Below are positions 8,259 through 16,730 of a DNA stretch of 64,000 nt, piece after piece. Under the pieces are notes generated by a model, which worked only from the letters and a program-made list of their open reading frames with translations, made no database searches and had not been told where the DNA came from. This DNA comes from Chryseobacterium sp. Leaf405. GTDB lineage: Bacteria > Bacteroidota > Bacteroidia > Flavobacteriales > Weeksellaceae. The DNA lies in contig NZ_LMQN01000015.1 in assembly GCF_001425355.1 (NCBI RefSeq), positions 419,862 through 483,861 of the forward strand, read 5' to 3'. Numbering within the stretch: the stretch's first letter is position 1; each line of letters opens with the position of its first letter. The translations under genes were made by a program, and so were the position numbers.

Positions 8259-8272
8259 AAAAAATCAATTAG

Positions 8273-8326
8273 GTTCTTCAACCCTAAGGGAAACTGATTG
8301 ATTTTCTTCCTTGAGGGATAGAAGAA
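8273..8326. repeat. Degenerate inverted repeat containing CAACCCTAAGGGA
   Basis: TTCTTCAACCCTAAGGGAA faces TTCCTTGAGGGATAGAAGAA across a short spacer, an imperfect inverted repeat. It shares the CAACCCTAA-GGGA core with the perfect inverted repeat at 31827-31907, so the two look like diverged members of one family. Confidence 0.45.
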
Positions 8327-8347
8327 ATTAATTAGGGAGATTTTTAT

Positions 8348-8355
8348 TAATTTTG
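8348..8355 (+). promoter_or_regulatory. -7 promoter box five bases before the rimM ATG
   Basis: TAATTTTG (exact TAnnTTTG) ends at 8355 and the rimM ATG is at 8361. It suggests a separate, possibly leaderless rimM transcript downstream of the rpsP terminator. Confidence 0.55.
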
Positions 8356-8360
8356 ATATT

Positions 8361-8903
8361 ATGAAAAAAGAAGATTGCTATTTACTGGGAAAAATCACTC
8401 GAAGACATGGTCTTGCGGGAAATGTTATTCTTAAATTAGATACAGACCAACCTGAGCTTTACAAAAATCTGGATTCTATTTTTGTAGAAATCAATGGCTT
8501 ATTGGTGCCTTTTTTCATTGAGAAATCTTCGTGGAGTAAACTGGATGCTCTGAATATTGCCTTTAAAAATTCCTCAGAAGCTTTAGTAGACCAATCTTTA
8601 GGAAAAGATGTTTACCTGCCATTGGCTTCTCTTCCAAAACTTTCAGGAAAACAATTCTACTACCACGAGATCATTGGATATAACATTTTCGATGAAAATG
8701 AAAATGACTGTGGAGTAATCAGATCTGTAAATGATCAGACAGCTCAGGTATATTTCGTTACAAATCTTGATGGAAAAGAGGTTGTAATTCCTATGATTAA
8801 AGACTGGATTCTTGAAGTAGACAGAGATGAAAGATTCATCAAAATGCAACTTCCTGAAGGTCTTATCGATGTTTTTTTAGTTCCTTCTAAGAAAGACGAA
8901 TAA
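8361..8903 (+). CDS. rimM: Ribosome maturation factor RimM
   Basis: RimM binds S19 and the 16S rRNA head domain during 30S maturation. The N-terminal RimM barrel starts with YLLGKITRRHGLAGNVILKL. The C-terminal PRC-barrel-like half contains YYHEIIGYNIFDEN and the typical GKEVVIPMIKDWILEVD ending. At 180 residues the protein is full-length. It follows rpsP, the usual pairing, although trmD and rplS are not adjacent here. Confidence 0.93.
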   Translation: MKKEDCYLLGKITRRHGLAGNVILKLDTDQPELYKNLDSIFVEINGLLVPFFIEKSSWSKLDALNIAFKNSSEALVDQSLGKDVYLPLASLPKLSGKQFYYHEIIGYNIFDENENDCGVIRSVNDQTAQVYFVTNLDGKEVVIPMIKDWILEVDRDERFIKMQLPEGLIDVFLVPSKKDE

Positions 8904-8978
8904 AAAATATTCTTTTGCAAATAAGATTAATTCGCTATTTAACATTAACTTTATTCACAGTTAATTACCAATTATTTA

Positions 8979-10616
8979 TTATTCATAAACTGCGGGTAAT
9001 AGATAATCCTGTACCATTTTATCAACCTGAGAATGTGCATAAGGTTTGTTATATGCTTTTGCGGTAACAACGATTACAAGAGGAATTTCTGTAAATACAA
9101 TAATTTTGTTTCCACCATTTCCGCTGGATTGATACGATTCAAAATTTCGGTTTCCAACTTTGTATACTTTTCTCCAAAATAGATAACCATACCCTTCAAA
9201 ATCTTTATTATCAGCAAAATAATTGGTGAAAGATTTCTTAATCCAGTTTTTATCTAAAACATTTTTTCCGTTCCAGGTTCCATTATTTTTATAAAGCTGT
9301 CCGAACTTTGCGAAATCCAGCGCTTTCATTCTCAATCCGCCTGCCAGAGATGGTTTTTGTTGAGGGGTAAACTGCCATTTATAATTAGTAATTCCTAACG
9401 GTTGAAATAGTTTTTTATCAGCATAGTTTTCAAGACCTTTTGGAACAGATTGATCTAAAATATCACCTGTTAAAACAACTCCTGCTGTGAAATAATTCCA
9501 TGTTTTGCCGATTTTGTTTTCACTCATTGGCAAATCAAGGACAAATTTTACCCAATTATCTGTTGGATACATATTTTCTTCGTTTCCGGGAGATTCTTCA
9601 TCCTGATCATTTCCATCAAAACCGGAGCTCATGGTCAGTAAACTTTTAATTGTAACACTATCTTTTTTAGAAGAATAATTGCTGAATTGGTTTAAATGGT
9701 AAAATTCTTTCAGGCTAAGATTTTCACTTTTAATATAACCATCTTTTATCGCCATTCCCATTAATGCTGAAGAAAAAGACTTCCCAACAGAGCGAGTATC
9801 GTTTAAGCTGTCTCTTTTATAACCATTAAAATATTCCTCAAGTAAGAGTTTTTCATTTTTTATAACGACAATTCCTGTAATGTCACGGAATCTGTTTTCT
9901 GCAATTTTTCGGTTTAAAGCTTTAATTTTTTCTTGATCAAATTTTTCATCAGAAACTTTCCAGCCGCTGTTGGGTTGTATTTTTTGAATAGCAATCTGTT
10001 CTGGGGAAATGTTTTTTTTAGGAACGATTAATTGAATTTCACCTTGCGCAATGATATTTCCAACTTTTAAGGTTGATGTTTTCAGATATGGTTTAATTTC
10101 GATTTTAAATGTATGATTTCCTGTTTCTAATGCATCAATTCCGCCGTTAGTAAGGTAAAAGCGCATCCATAGATATTTTCCCCAAGAATCTTCATTCTTT
10201 GTGCTGATAAGAGGAATTCTGAAGTTGGTTTTCAGTTTTTTACTTTCGTTTGTTCCCGCTCCAGAATTGAGATTCTCGGTATAGATTAATTTACCGTCCA
10301 CAATAAAATTGAATTGATAATTTCCTTTTTTAAGCAATTCATCTACAGACAAAGAAGGATAAAGCTGGTGCAAATAGTTAATTAAAGAATTATCAAGAAA
10401 AATACGGATGTCTAAATCTTTATCTTCCTGAAAAGTCGCCGTTTTTTGAAAGTCTGATTCTTTAAGACTCTCCAAAGGAATAACTTTATCTAAAAAGACA
10501 ATTTTGTTTACATGATTTTTCTGAACAGAATTTTCTATTTTTTCAGGCTCAACAATATTTTGACCTGAAGAAAACCCGGAAATTATCACCAGAATGAATA
10601 AAAGGATTGGTTTCAT
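8979..10616 (-). CDS. Secreted serine hydrolase, beta-lactamase/penicillin-binding-protein fold
   Basis: The protein starts with a signal peptide (MKPILLFILVIISGFSSGQ). It continues with about 220 residues of unassigned beta-rich sequence and ends with a class C beta-lactamase-like domain. The nucleophile motif S-V-G-K lies at residues 276-279. A conserved WNYFTAGVVLTG segment occupies the YxN region and SSGNGGNKIIVF corresponds to the KTG-like strand, with G-G-N replacing K-T-G. Such domains act as esterases, peptidases or peptidoglycan hydrolases, and the substrate here is unknown. The N-terminal extension is the unusual part. Confidence 0.85.
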   Translation of the reverse strand: MKPILLFILVIISGFSSGQNIVEPEKIENSVQKNHVNKIVFLDKVIPLESLKESDFQKTATFQEDKDLDIRIFLDNSLINYLHQLYPSLSVDELLKKGNYQFNFIVDGKLIYTENLNSGAGTNESKKLKTNFRIPLISTKNEDSWGKYLWMRFYLTNGGIDALETGNHTFKIEIKPYLKTSTLKVGNIIAQGEIQLIVPKKNISPEQIAIQKIQPNSGWKVSDEKFDQEKIKALNRKIAENRFRDITGIVVIKNEKLLLEEYFNGYKRDSLNDTRSVGKSFSSALMGMAIKDGYIKSENLSLKEFYHLNQFSNYSSKKDSVTIKSLLTMSSGFDGNDQDEESPGNEENMYPTDNWVKFVLDLPMSENKIGKTWNYFTAGVVLTGDILDQSVPKGLENYADKKLFQPLGITNYKWQFTPQQKPSLAGGLRMKALDFAKFGQLYKNNGTWNGKNVLDKNWIKKSFTNYFADNKDFEGYGYLFWRKVYKVGNRNFESYQSSGNGGNKIIVFTEIPLVIVVTAKAYNKPYAHSQVDKMVQDYLLPAVYE

Positions 10617-10632
10617 TGTACATTTTATCTCA

Positions 10633-10640
10633 CAAAAGTA
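10633..10640 (-). promoter_or_regulatory. -7 promoter box of the serine hydrolase gene
   Basis: On the minus strand TACTTTTG matches TAnnTTTG, 16 bases before the ATG at 10616. It is followed by TGAGA, resembling the left half of the TTTGTGA palindromes at 12442 and 26841 but without the right half. Confidence 0.5.
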
Positions 10641-10709
10641 GGCATCGTTTTACTTAAAAAATAGAATGGAATTAACGTTTATGGAATTTATAAGATCTGC
10701 AAATCACAA

Positions 10710-11510
10710 CTACTTCAAAATCTTCCTATATTTCAAAGGGGTAATCCCAATGCTTTCTTTAAAGCAACGGATAAAATGACTTTGGTCTGAAAATCCACAC
10801 TCGAAGGCAACTTCTGATAAAGACTCGTATTCATTTAAGATTTTCAACGATTTCTCAACTTTTAATTTTCTTACATATTCGCCTAAGTTGCATTGAAAAT
10901 ATTTATGAAAATCCCTGCTCAAATGCATAGGATGAATATCTAAAGTTTTTGAAAGTTCTGTTAAACTTAGTTTTTCTGTGAAATTTTCATGCAAGATTTC
11001 GTCAATTTGTTTTACCCAAGTCGGCTTCTTTTCAGATTCGTTTTTTTGATTGGATAATTGATCATAAATATTCAATAAGAGTTGATTGATCACTAATTCA
11101 AAAGAAGCATCATTCAATTTGGTTTCTTTAAAAATCTGATACGTCAATAATTTTAAATCAGGATTCTTAATCTTGAAACTTCCTTCAATTTGAGCTTTTG
11201 AAACTTGAAATTTTTCAAACCAATTTTCTGTGACTTCAATGTGAAAACCTCGTGTAAAAATATCTGGTTTTATGTTGTAATGTGCATCTTCCCAATGATG
11301 ATACAATAATGTTCCGGCTGAACAGTCGTAGGTTTCTTTTTTATTTCCTTCCGTCATATTTCCCTGCAACAGGAAAGTGAAATAGGGATTTTCATGATAA
11401 TGCCAATCGACAAAAGGATGCGTATATTCTGTATCGGTAATAGTCAAACCGTCGAAATGGAGGGTTTTATTAGTCTGTCCGAAAAATTCACCATTACGAA
11501 GGTTTCTCAT
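10710..11510 (-). CDS. AraC-family transcriptional regulator
   Basis: The N-terminal half (about residues 1-130) is a cupin-like sensor with His-rich segments (HPFVDWHYHENPYFTFLL, YHHWEDAHYNIKP). The C-terminal half (about 165-262) has the two AraC helix-turn-helix motifs, LTELSKTLDIHPMHLSRDFH and EVAFECGFSDQSHFIRCFKE. It is encoded one base after the stop of the upstream HTH regulator and so is surely co-transcribed with it. The ligand and targets are unknown; the serine hydrolase gene immediately downstream on the same strand is a plausible target. Confidence 0.9.
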   Translation of the reverse strand: MRNLRNGEFFGQTNKTLHFDGLTITDTEYTHPFVDWHYHENPYFTFLLQGNMTEGNKKETYDCSAGTLLYHHWEDAHYNIKPDIFTRGFHIEVTENWFEKFQVSKAQIEGSFKIKNPDLKLLTYQIFKETKLNDASFELVINQLLLNIYDQLSNQKNESEKKPTWVKQIDEILHENFTEKLSLTELSKTLDIHPMHLSRDFHKYFQCNLGEYVRKLKVEKSLKILNEYESLSEVAFECGFSDQSHFIRCFKESIGITPLKYRKILK

Positions 11511-11511
11511 A

Positions 11512-12438
11512 CTATAGTTTTTGGTTTACAATTTCAATCTGCTGGTACATTTTATTGAAAAATATTTTTCTGTCCCGATTTCCAGAGGTATTTAATGATT
11601 TTGAATTTTTAATCTGATGTTCAAAATAATTCAGTGTTTCGCTGCAGGTTTTGGCATCATTAATCAGAATATAACCAAACATATTGGTAGGTATGGCGAA
11701 AAGCGATTGTTTCTGATGATGAAAAAAGATGTCATTGGAAAGATGCATCAGTTCATTTTCATACAGACGAAATTTCAGATTGCTTTCTGTTTTCTGTTCA
11801 ATATATTCTATTAATTCTTTAAGTTCATCCAGAATAATTTTTGCTTCATTTTTTTGTAAAAGTCCGGTTTCATAATAAAATAAAATCTGCTGCAAGATAC
11901 TTGAAACGGTCATGTCATTCCACAATTCCACAACATTTTGTTCTTCATATTTTTTCTTTAATTCTTTTGTATTTGTTTCGAAATGAGGAGCGGAAAATTG
12001 CAGAAAAGGAATAAAAACCTGTTTTGCATTCAACAAATTCATCCAGACATAAATTTTGAAACGGGAAAGCAAGGTATCTGAAAGGGTATAAAAAAACGGA
12101 ATGTCTTTCGCAGAATAATAAATCGTCATACCATCAGCAAGTGGTAAGTTTTCAAAAATACTGAGATTATTTTGAAAAAATGACTGTAAATCTTCTGTTT
12201 GGGTAACTGCCGAAGTTTTTTGTACAACAATTTGTTGATCTGAGGTGATAAACTGATTAAGCGAAATCTGATAATATTTTGCCAGTTCCAACGCTTCTTC
12301 AAAACTGAATTTTGCCTTCGAAGAAGTTCTTCTGTGCGCTGCATCATAGCTTATATTGAGGATATTGGAAATTTCGTCGTTCAAAGATTTGTTGCCAATT
12401 TTTTTTCGAATTTCTTTAAGCAAACGTTCCTGATGCAT
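11512..12438 (-). CDS. Helix-turn-helix transcriptional regulator (308 aa)
   Basis: Residues 1-65 form an unusual XRE/BetR-like DNA-binding region (NDEISNILNISYDAAHRRTS, then FEEALELAKYYQISLNQF). About 240 residues of mostly helical effector region of unknown function follow. Its only direct neighbour downstream is the AraC-type regulator, one base away, so two regulators form one operon. A perfect inverted repeat overlaps its own -7 box, which suggests autoregulation. It is divergent from the CDP-alcohol phosphotransferase gene. Confidence 0.8.
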   Translation of the reverse strand: MHQERLLKEIRKKIGNKSLNDEISNILNISYDAAHRRTSSKAKFSFEEALELAKYYQISLNQFITSDQQIVVQKTSAVTQTEDLQSFFQNNLSIFENLPLADGMTIYYSAKDIPFFYTLSDTLLSRFKIYVWMNLLNAKQVFIPFLQFSAPHFETNTKELKKKYEEQNVVELWNDMTVSSILQQILFYYETGLLQKNEAKIILDELKELIEYIEQKTESNLKFRLYENELMHLSNDIFFHHQKQSLFAIPTNMFGYILINDAKTCSETLNYFEHQIKNSKSLNTSGNRDRKIFFNKMYQQIEIVNQKL

Positions 12439-12441
12439 AAT

Positions 12442-12462
12442 TTTGTGATTTTCACAAATGTA
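12442..12462 (-). promoter_or_regulatory. Promoter and palindromic operator of the HTH regulator gene
   Basis: On the minus strand the -7 box TACATTTG (12455-12462) overlaps the perfect 7-3-7 inverted repeat TTTGTGA-AAA-TCACAAA (12442-12458). The repeat ends only 3 bases before the ATG, a position suited to repression at the transcription start. The same palindrome occurs at 26841-26859 before the ribokinase gene. Confidence 0.6.
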
Positions 12463-12490
12463 GTTATTTATTTTAATTTTTTTTCACATT

Positions 12491-12498
12491 TAATTTTG
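12491..12498 (+). promoter_or_regulatory. -7 promoter box of the CDP-alcohol phosphotransferase gene
   Basis: TAATTTTG (exact TAnnTTTG) is flanked by CACA on the left (12485) and TGTG on the right, half-sites like those of the neighbouring palindrome but in the opposite order. Confidence 0.5.
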
Positions 12499-12564
12499 TG
12501 CTTTCCGCAGATAATTTTGATGAATAATTTTAAACTATTTGCTATGAGAGTTTTAATATATCTT

Positions 12565-13164
12565 ATGAAAACAATACCATATATCTTAATTGCTGTAAGA
12601 TTCATCTTGGCACCGGTTATTATTTCTTTAGCCTATTTCAGAGGTGAAGATTCCCGATTTTTAATTTTAAGTTTAATGTATTTTGGATTATTAACGGATA
12701 TTTTCGACGGAATTATTGCCCGAAAAGTTGGAATTTCATCAGAAAAATTAAGAAGATTAGACAGTCAGACCGACTTAATTTTCTGGCTTTCATTAGGATT
12801 TGCGGCGCATTTTCTAAATCCTGAATTGATAAAAAATGAATGGCAGGGAATTCTTTTAATTTTCGTCATGGAAGCACTTTGTTACATTATAAGTTGGATA
12901 AAATTCGGAAAAGAAACCTGTACTCATGCTTTTTTATCAAAAATGTGGGGTTTGAGTTTGTTGGTTGCTTTTACCAGTTTAATAGGATTTCAACAGGCAG
13001 GTTGGGCATTTTATGTAACCGTAATCTTGGGATTTGTTTCTCATATTGATGTTATTCTGATTATTTTAATACTTCCGAAATGGCAATACGATGTTCCAAG
13101 TTGTTATCATGCCTGGAAAATCAGAAACGGAAAGCAGAGAAAAAAGTCAATTTTCTTTAATTAA
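12565..13164 (+). CDS. CDP-alcohol phosphatidyltransferase-family membrane protein
   Basis: The integral membrane enzyme (199 aa, about six hydrophobic segments) carries the signature of enzymes that join a CDP-activated lipid to an alcohol. Residues D45, D48, G49, A52, R53, D66 and D70 fit the pattern D-x2-D-G-x2-A-R-x8-G-x3-D-x3-D, except that the second Gly is Leu (L62). The start at MKTIPYILIAVRF matches the usual N-terminal helix; in-frame ATGs at 12544 and 12520 are alternatives. Its alcohol substrate cannot be told from sequence, and the missing Gly makes an unusual substrate or reduced activity possible. Confidence 0.8.
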   Translation: MKTIPYILIAVRFILAPVIISLAYFRGEDSRFLILSLMYFGLLTDIFDGIIARKVGISSEKLRRLDSQTDLIFWLSLGFAAHFLNPELIKNEWQGILLIFVMEALCYIISWIKFGKETCTHAFLSKMWGLSLLVAFTSLIGFQQAGWAFYVTVILGFVSHIDVILIILILPKWQYDVPSCYHAWKIRNGKQRKKSIFFN

Positions 13165-13220
13165 GTCATATTTAAAGCATAGTTTTTCATTAAATAATTG
13201 ATAAATGATTTTGTAAAAAG

Positions 13221-13252
13221 ACAGCGTAATCATCAAATTGCGCTGTTTTTTT
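13221..13252 (+). terminator. Rho-independent terminator before asnS
   Basis: ACAGCG pairs with CGCTGT across a 14-base loop, followed by T7. It ends the upstream phosphotransferase transcript immediately before the asnS promoter. Confidence 0.75.
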
Positions 13253-13253
13253 G

Positions 13254-13261
13254 TAACTTTG
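13254..13261 (+). promoter_or_regulatory. -7 promoter box of asnS (TAACTTTG)
   Basis: Exact TAnnTTTG followed by C, 38 bases before the asnS ATG and directly after a terminator. A -33 element at normal spacing is not obvious. Confidence 0.65.
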
Positions 13262-13299
13262 CACTCATTAATTTTTATATAAAAATTTATCATCGACAA

Positions 13300-14748
13300 A
13301 TGAAAAAGCAGACAATTAAGGAAATCCTACAGGATTACAAAAAAGTATTACATCATGATATTACGGTTTACGGTTGGGTAAGAACGTTCCGTGCGAATCG
13401 CTTTATTGCACTTAATGATGGTTCTACAATTAATAATTTGCAAATCGTTGTTGATTTCGAAAATTTTGACGAAGAAATTATCAATAAAATAAGTACTGCC
13501 TCTTCTTTGAAAATCGTTGGTGAAGTGGTAGAGAGCCAGGGAGCTGGGCAGGCTGTTGAAATTGTAGCTAAAAAAATCATTATTTTAGGAGATAACTTTA
13601 CCGAAGACAGAGATAAAACGATTCTTCAGCCTAAAAAACACTCATTGGAGACATTGAGAGATCAGGCGCATTTAAGATTCAGAACAAATTTATTCGGAGC
13701 AGTTTTCAGAGTACGTCACGCAGTAAGTTTTGCGGTGCATTCATTCTTTAACCAAAACCAGTTCTTTTACATCAACACGCCGATTGTAACAGGAGCTGAT
13801 GCAGAAGGTGCTGGAGAAATGTTTGGCGTTACTAACTTTGATTTAAACAATATTCCAAAAACGGAAGAAGGTGAAATTGATTTTGCACAGGATTTCTTCG
13901 GTAAAAAAACAAACTTAACAGTTTCAGGACAGCTTGAGGGAGAAACTGCAGCCATGGGATTGGGAAGAATTTATACTTTCGGACCGACTTTCCGTGCAGA
14001 AAATTCTAACACAACACGTCACCTGGCAGAATTCTGGATGATTGAGCCGGAAGTTGCTTTCAATAATCTTGAAGACAATATCGATTTGGCAGAAGATTTC
14101 CTGAAATATGTGATTCAATATGTATTGGATAACTGTAAAGATGATTTAGAGTTCTTAGACAAACGTTTTGAAGAAGAGCAAAAATCAAAACCTGAAAAAG
14201 ACAGAGCAAAAGAAGGTCTTATTGAGAAATTAGAAAATGTAATTGCCAAACGTTTCAAACGTGTAAGTTATACAGAAGCGATTGAGATCTTAATGAACTC
14301 TAAAGAAAATAAGAAAGGAAAATTCCAGTATCCGGTTGAAAGTTGGGGAACCGATCTTCAGTCTGAGCATGAAAGATTTTTGGTTGAAAAACATTTCGAA
14401 AGTCCTGTAGTATTGTTTGATTATCCAAAAGAAATCAAAGCATTCTACATGAAACTGAACGATGACAATAAAACGGTTGCGGCAATGGACGTGCTTTTCC
14501 CGGGAATCGGTGAAATTATCGGTGGTTCTGAGAGAGAAGCAAGATTGGATGTTTTAAAACAGAAGATGGCAGAGATGCATGTTGATGAGCACGAACTTTG
14601 GTGGTATTTAGACACTAGAAAATTCGGTTCTGTTCCGCATGCAGGATTTGGATTAGGATTAGAAAGATTAGTTCTTTTCGTAACAGGAATGACGAATATC
14701 AGAGACGTAATTCCTTTCCCAAGAACACCGAAAAATGCTGAGTTTTAA
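13300..14748 (+). CDS. asnS: Asparagine--tRNA ligase
   Basis: This cytoplasmic class II aminoacyl-tRNA synthetase charges tRNA-Asn. Residues 1-105 are the OB-fold anticodon-binding domain ([20 protein letters not shown]). The catalytic core shows motif 2 ([20 protein letters not shown]) and motif 3 ([15 protein letters not shown]). The start at [13 protein letters not shown] gives 482 residues; the frame extends upstream without a stop, but that part overlaps the promoter and preceding terminator. The mid-protein stretch with [16 protein letters not shown] is a charged loop typical of bacterial AsnRS insertions. Confidence 0.96.
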   Translation: MKKQTIKEILQDYKKVLHHDITVYGWVRTFRANRFIALNDGSTINNLQIVVDFENFDEEIINKISTASSLKIVGEVVESQGAGQAVEIVAKKIIILGDNFTEDRDKTILQPKKHSLETLRDQAHLRFRTNLFGAVFRVRHAVSFAVHSFFNQNQFFYINTPIVTGADAEGAGEMFGVTNFDLNNIPKTEEGEIDFAQDFFGKKTNLTVSGQLEGETAAMGLGRIYTFGPTFRAENSNTTRHLAEFWMIEPEVAFNNLEDNIDLAEDFLKYVIQYVLDNCKDDLEFLDKRFEEEQKSKPEKDRAKEGLIEKLENVIAKRFKRVSYTEAIEILMNSKENKKGKFQYPVESWGTDLQSEHERFLVEKHFESPVVLFDYPKEIKAFYMKLNDDNKTVAAMDVLFPGIGEIIGGSEREARLDVLKQKMAEMHVDEHELWWYLDTRKFGSVPHAGFGLGLERLVLFVTGMTNIRDVIPFPRTPKNAEF

Positions 14749-14774
14749 AAAACTTTAGTTATAAATTATATAGA

Positions 14775-14807
14775 ATCCTTCTCATTTTTATGAGAAGGAT
14801 TTTTTTA
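14775..14807 (+). terminator. Strong terminator after asnS
   Basis: A perfect ATCCTTCTCAT/ATGAGAAGGAT stem with a four-T loop region is followed by T6. Confidence 0.9.
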
Positions 14808-15062
14808 TTAAAATTATTGAGATTAGCACAATCACAATATATACAGAAATGAAAATCAAATCAATTTACTGAAAGTTATTTTGAAAGAATTGAATTAATT
14901 TCTAAAATCCTAATACTGGTATTACATCAGAAATAGCGGGAGTGGAATATATTTTAAGTAATAAAAATTTCTGACTTTATTACAGATTTAATCATACATT
15001 ATTAAAATTCTTGCGTTTTACGAGAATAGAATAATCCTGAAAACAAGCATCTGTAAAGCATT
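14808..15062. other. Intergenic region between asnS and rpoN
   Basis: The stretch holds no open reading frame above about 20 codons and no exact TAnnTTTG box that I can find on either strand. It ends at a second terminator-like hairpin (15063-15098) that has no annotated gene in front of it, so a small RNA or gene relic is possible. Confidence 0.4.
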
Positions 15063-15098
15063 AAAAAAGCCTTAAAAATAATGATTTAAGGCTTTTTT
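15063..15098 (+). terminator. Orphan terminator-like hairpin
   Basis: AAAAAAGCCTTAAA pairs with TTTAAGGCTTTTTT. It works in either direction because both flanks are A- or T-rich. It sits upstream of rpoN with no gene directly before it. Confidence 0.65.
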
Positions 15099-15218
15099 GT
15101 TTATTTAAAATAGTTTATTGTAACAACTATAAAGCAAAAATCGTGCTAAAATATTTTTTTGTCGAATTTTTTCACTAATTTCGTAGAAATATGAAATGTT
15201 AAAAACACCAATAATGCT

Positions 15219-16682
15219 ATGCTTAGACAACATTTACAGCTTAAATTAGGACAGAAGCTTGCGCCTCAACAAATACAGCTTATGAAGTTGATCCAGCTTC
15301 ATACATTGGAATTCGAAGAAGAATTGGAACGTGAATTGGAGGAAAACCCTGCATTAGAGATCGCAAAGGAAGAATCTAAAGAAGATGATTACGCTGCTCT
15401 TGAAGACTCTTATGAAAGTGAAGGCACAGAAAGTATCGAAACTGATTTTGATGTAGATCAATATATTTACGACGATGAACCGAACTATAAAACGGCATCC
15501 AGTAATTATTCTTCTGATGATGAGGAATTTGACAATGAAAGCCTTTTAACGGAAGGGCAGTCTTTGTATGATTATCTCTTAGAGCAAATCCATCTTGCCA
15601 ATATCAATAAAGAAGATATTAAGATTGCTGAATATCTTATCGGAAATCTTGATACTGACGGATATTTAAGAAGAGAAATCAAATCTATTGTTGATGATCT
15701 TGCTTTTTCACAAGGAATTTACACAACAAAAGAAAATGTAGAGGATATTCTGGAAAATTATGTTCAGAAATTAGATCCGCCGGGAGTGGGAGCGAGAGGT
15801 TTGCAGGAATGCCTTCTTTTACAGATCGAGAAAAAAGTGAGTTCAGATAAAGCTGTTTCTTTAGCTGCCAATATTTTGAGATATCAGTTTGATGCTTTAA
15901 CGAATAAGCATTATAATAAGATTATCCAGAAATATGATATTGAAGAAGAAGATCTGAAAGATGCTTTAGAAGAGATTTCAAAATTATCTCCAAAGGTTGG
16001 TGGTAACTTTGATACTCAGACAATTACAATTAACCAGGAGATTATTCCGGATTTTGTGTTGCAGGTGAAAGATGGTCAGGTAATTCCAATGCTGAACAGT
16101 AAAAATGCACCGACGTTAAGGGTTTCTGAAGAATATAAAGATATTCTGACAACCTATTCTCATGATAAAAAATCTTCTGAACATAAGCAGGCTGCTTTAT
16201 TCATTAAGCAAAAACTGGATGCGGCAAAATGGTATATCGATGCTATTAATCAGCGTCAGAATACTTTACTGCAAACCATCAATGCTATTGTGAAATTTCA
16301 GAAAAATTATTTTATTACAGGAGATGAAAAGTCATTAAAACCGATGATTTTAAAGGATATTGCTGATATTACAGGTTTTGATATTTCTACAATTTCAAGA
16401 GTTGTAAAAAGCAAATACGCCGACACACCAAACGGAATCGTTTACTTGAAAGATTTATTTTCAGATAGTTTAACAAATGATGATGGTGAGGAGGTTTCTA
16501 CGAAAGAAATTAAAACGCATCTTCAGGAAGTTATAGATAAAGAAAATAAAAGGAAACCACTGACGGACGATGCTTTAGTGGTAATTTTAAAAGAACAGGG
16601 CTATAATATTGCAAGAAGAACGATTGCAAAATATCGTGAACAGCTGAATATTCCGGTTGCTAGATTAAGAAAAGAACTTTAA
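15219..16682 (+). CDS. rpoN: RNA polymerase sigma-54 factor
   Basis: The protein directs RNA polymerase to -24/-12 promoters that need an enhancer-binding ATPase. The Gln/Leu-rich activator-interacting region is at residues 1-50 (LRQHLQLKLGQKLAPQQIQL). It is followed by an acidic linker (about 50-110), the core-binding region and the DNA-binding region. The RpoN box appears as ARRTIAKYRE (about 465-474; Val to Ile at the fifth position of the usual ARRTVAKYRE). At 487 residues the protein is full-length. The gene is monocistronic with a terminator shared with the convergent acyl-CoA synthetase gene. Confidence 0.96.
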   Translation: MLRQHLQLKLGQKLAPQQIQLMKLIQLHTLEFEEELERELEENPALEIAKEESKEDDYAALEDSYESEGTESIETDFDVDQYIYDDEPNYKTASSNYSSDDEEFDNESLLTEGQSLYDYLLEQIHLANINKEDIKIAEYLIGNLDTDGYLRREIKSIVDDLAFSQGIYTTKENVEDILENYVQKLDPPGVGARGLQECLLLQIEKKVSSDKAVSLAANILRYQFDALTNKHYNKIIQKYDIEEEDLKDALEEISKLSPKVGGNFDTQTITINQEIIPDFVLQVKDGQVIPMLNSKNAPTLRVSEEYKDILTTYSHDKKSSEHKQAALFIKQKLDAAKWYIDAINQRQNTLLQTINAIVKFQKNYFITGDEKSLKPMILKDIADITGFDISTISRVVKSKYADTPNGIVYLKDLFSDSLTNDDGEEVSTKEIKTHLQEVIDKENKRKPLTDDALVVILKEQGYNIARRTIAKYREQLNIPVARLRKEL

Positions 16683-16688
16683 AATAAT

Positions 16689-16719
16689 AAAAAAGCATTT
16701 CAATTTGAAATGCTTTTTT
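16689..16719. terminator. Bidirectional terminator between rpoN and the acyl-CoA synthetase gene
   Basis: AAAAGCATTTCAA pairs with TTGAAATGCTTTT; poly-A on the left and poly-T on the right let it serve both convergent genes. Confidence 0.85.
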
Positions 16720-16730
16720 ATTATTATTTA

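Noticed and set aside
9781-9840. Serine hydrolase as a true antibiotic-inactivating beta-lactamase
   Set aside because: The S-V-G-K motif is shared with many esterases and peptidases, the KTG triad is not intact and a long unrelated N-terminal region is present.
10633-10640. A third TTTGTGA palindrome at the serine hydrolase promoter
   Set aside because: Only the left half TTTGTGAGA is present; the right half TCACAAA is missing.
12334-12564. The 77-codon upstream extension of the CDP-alcohol phosphotransferase frame
   Set aside because: It overlaps the start of the divergent HTH gene, contains both promoters, and its translation is a hydrophobic Phe-rich stretch unlike the family N-terminus.
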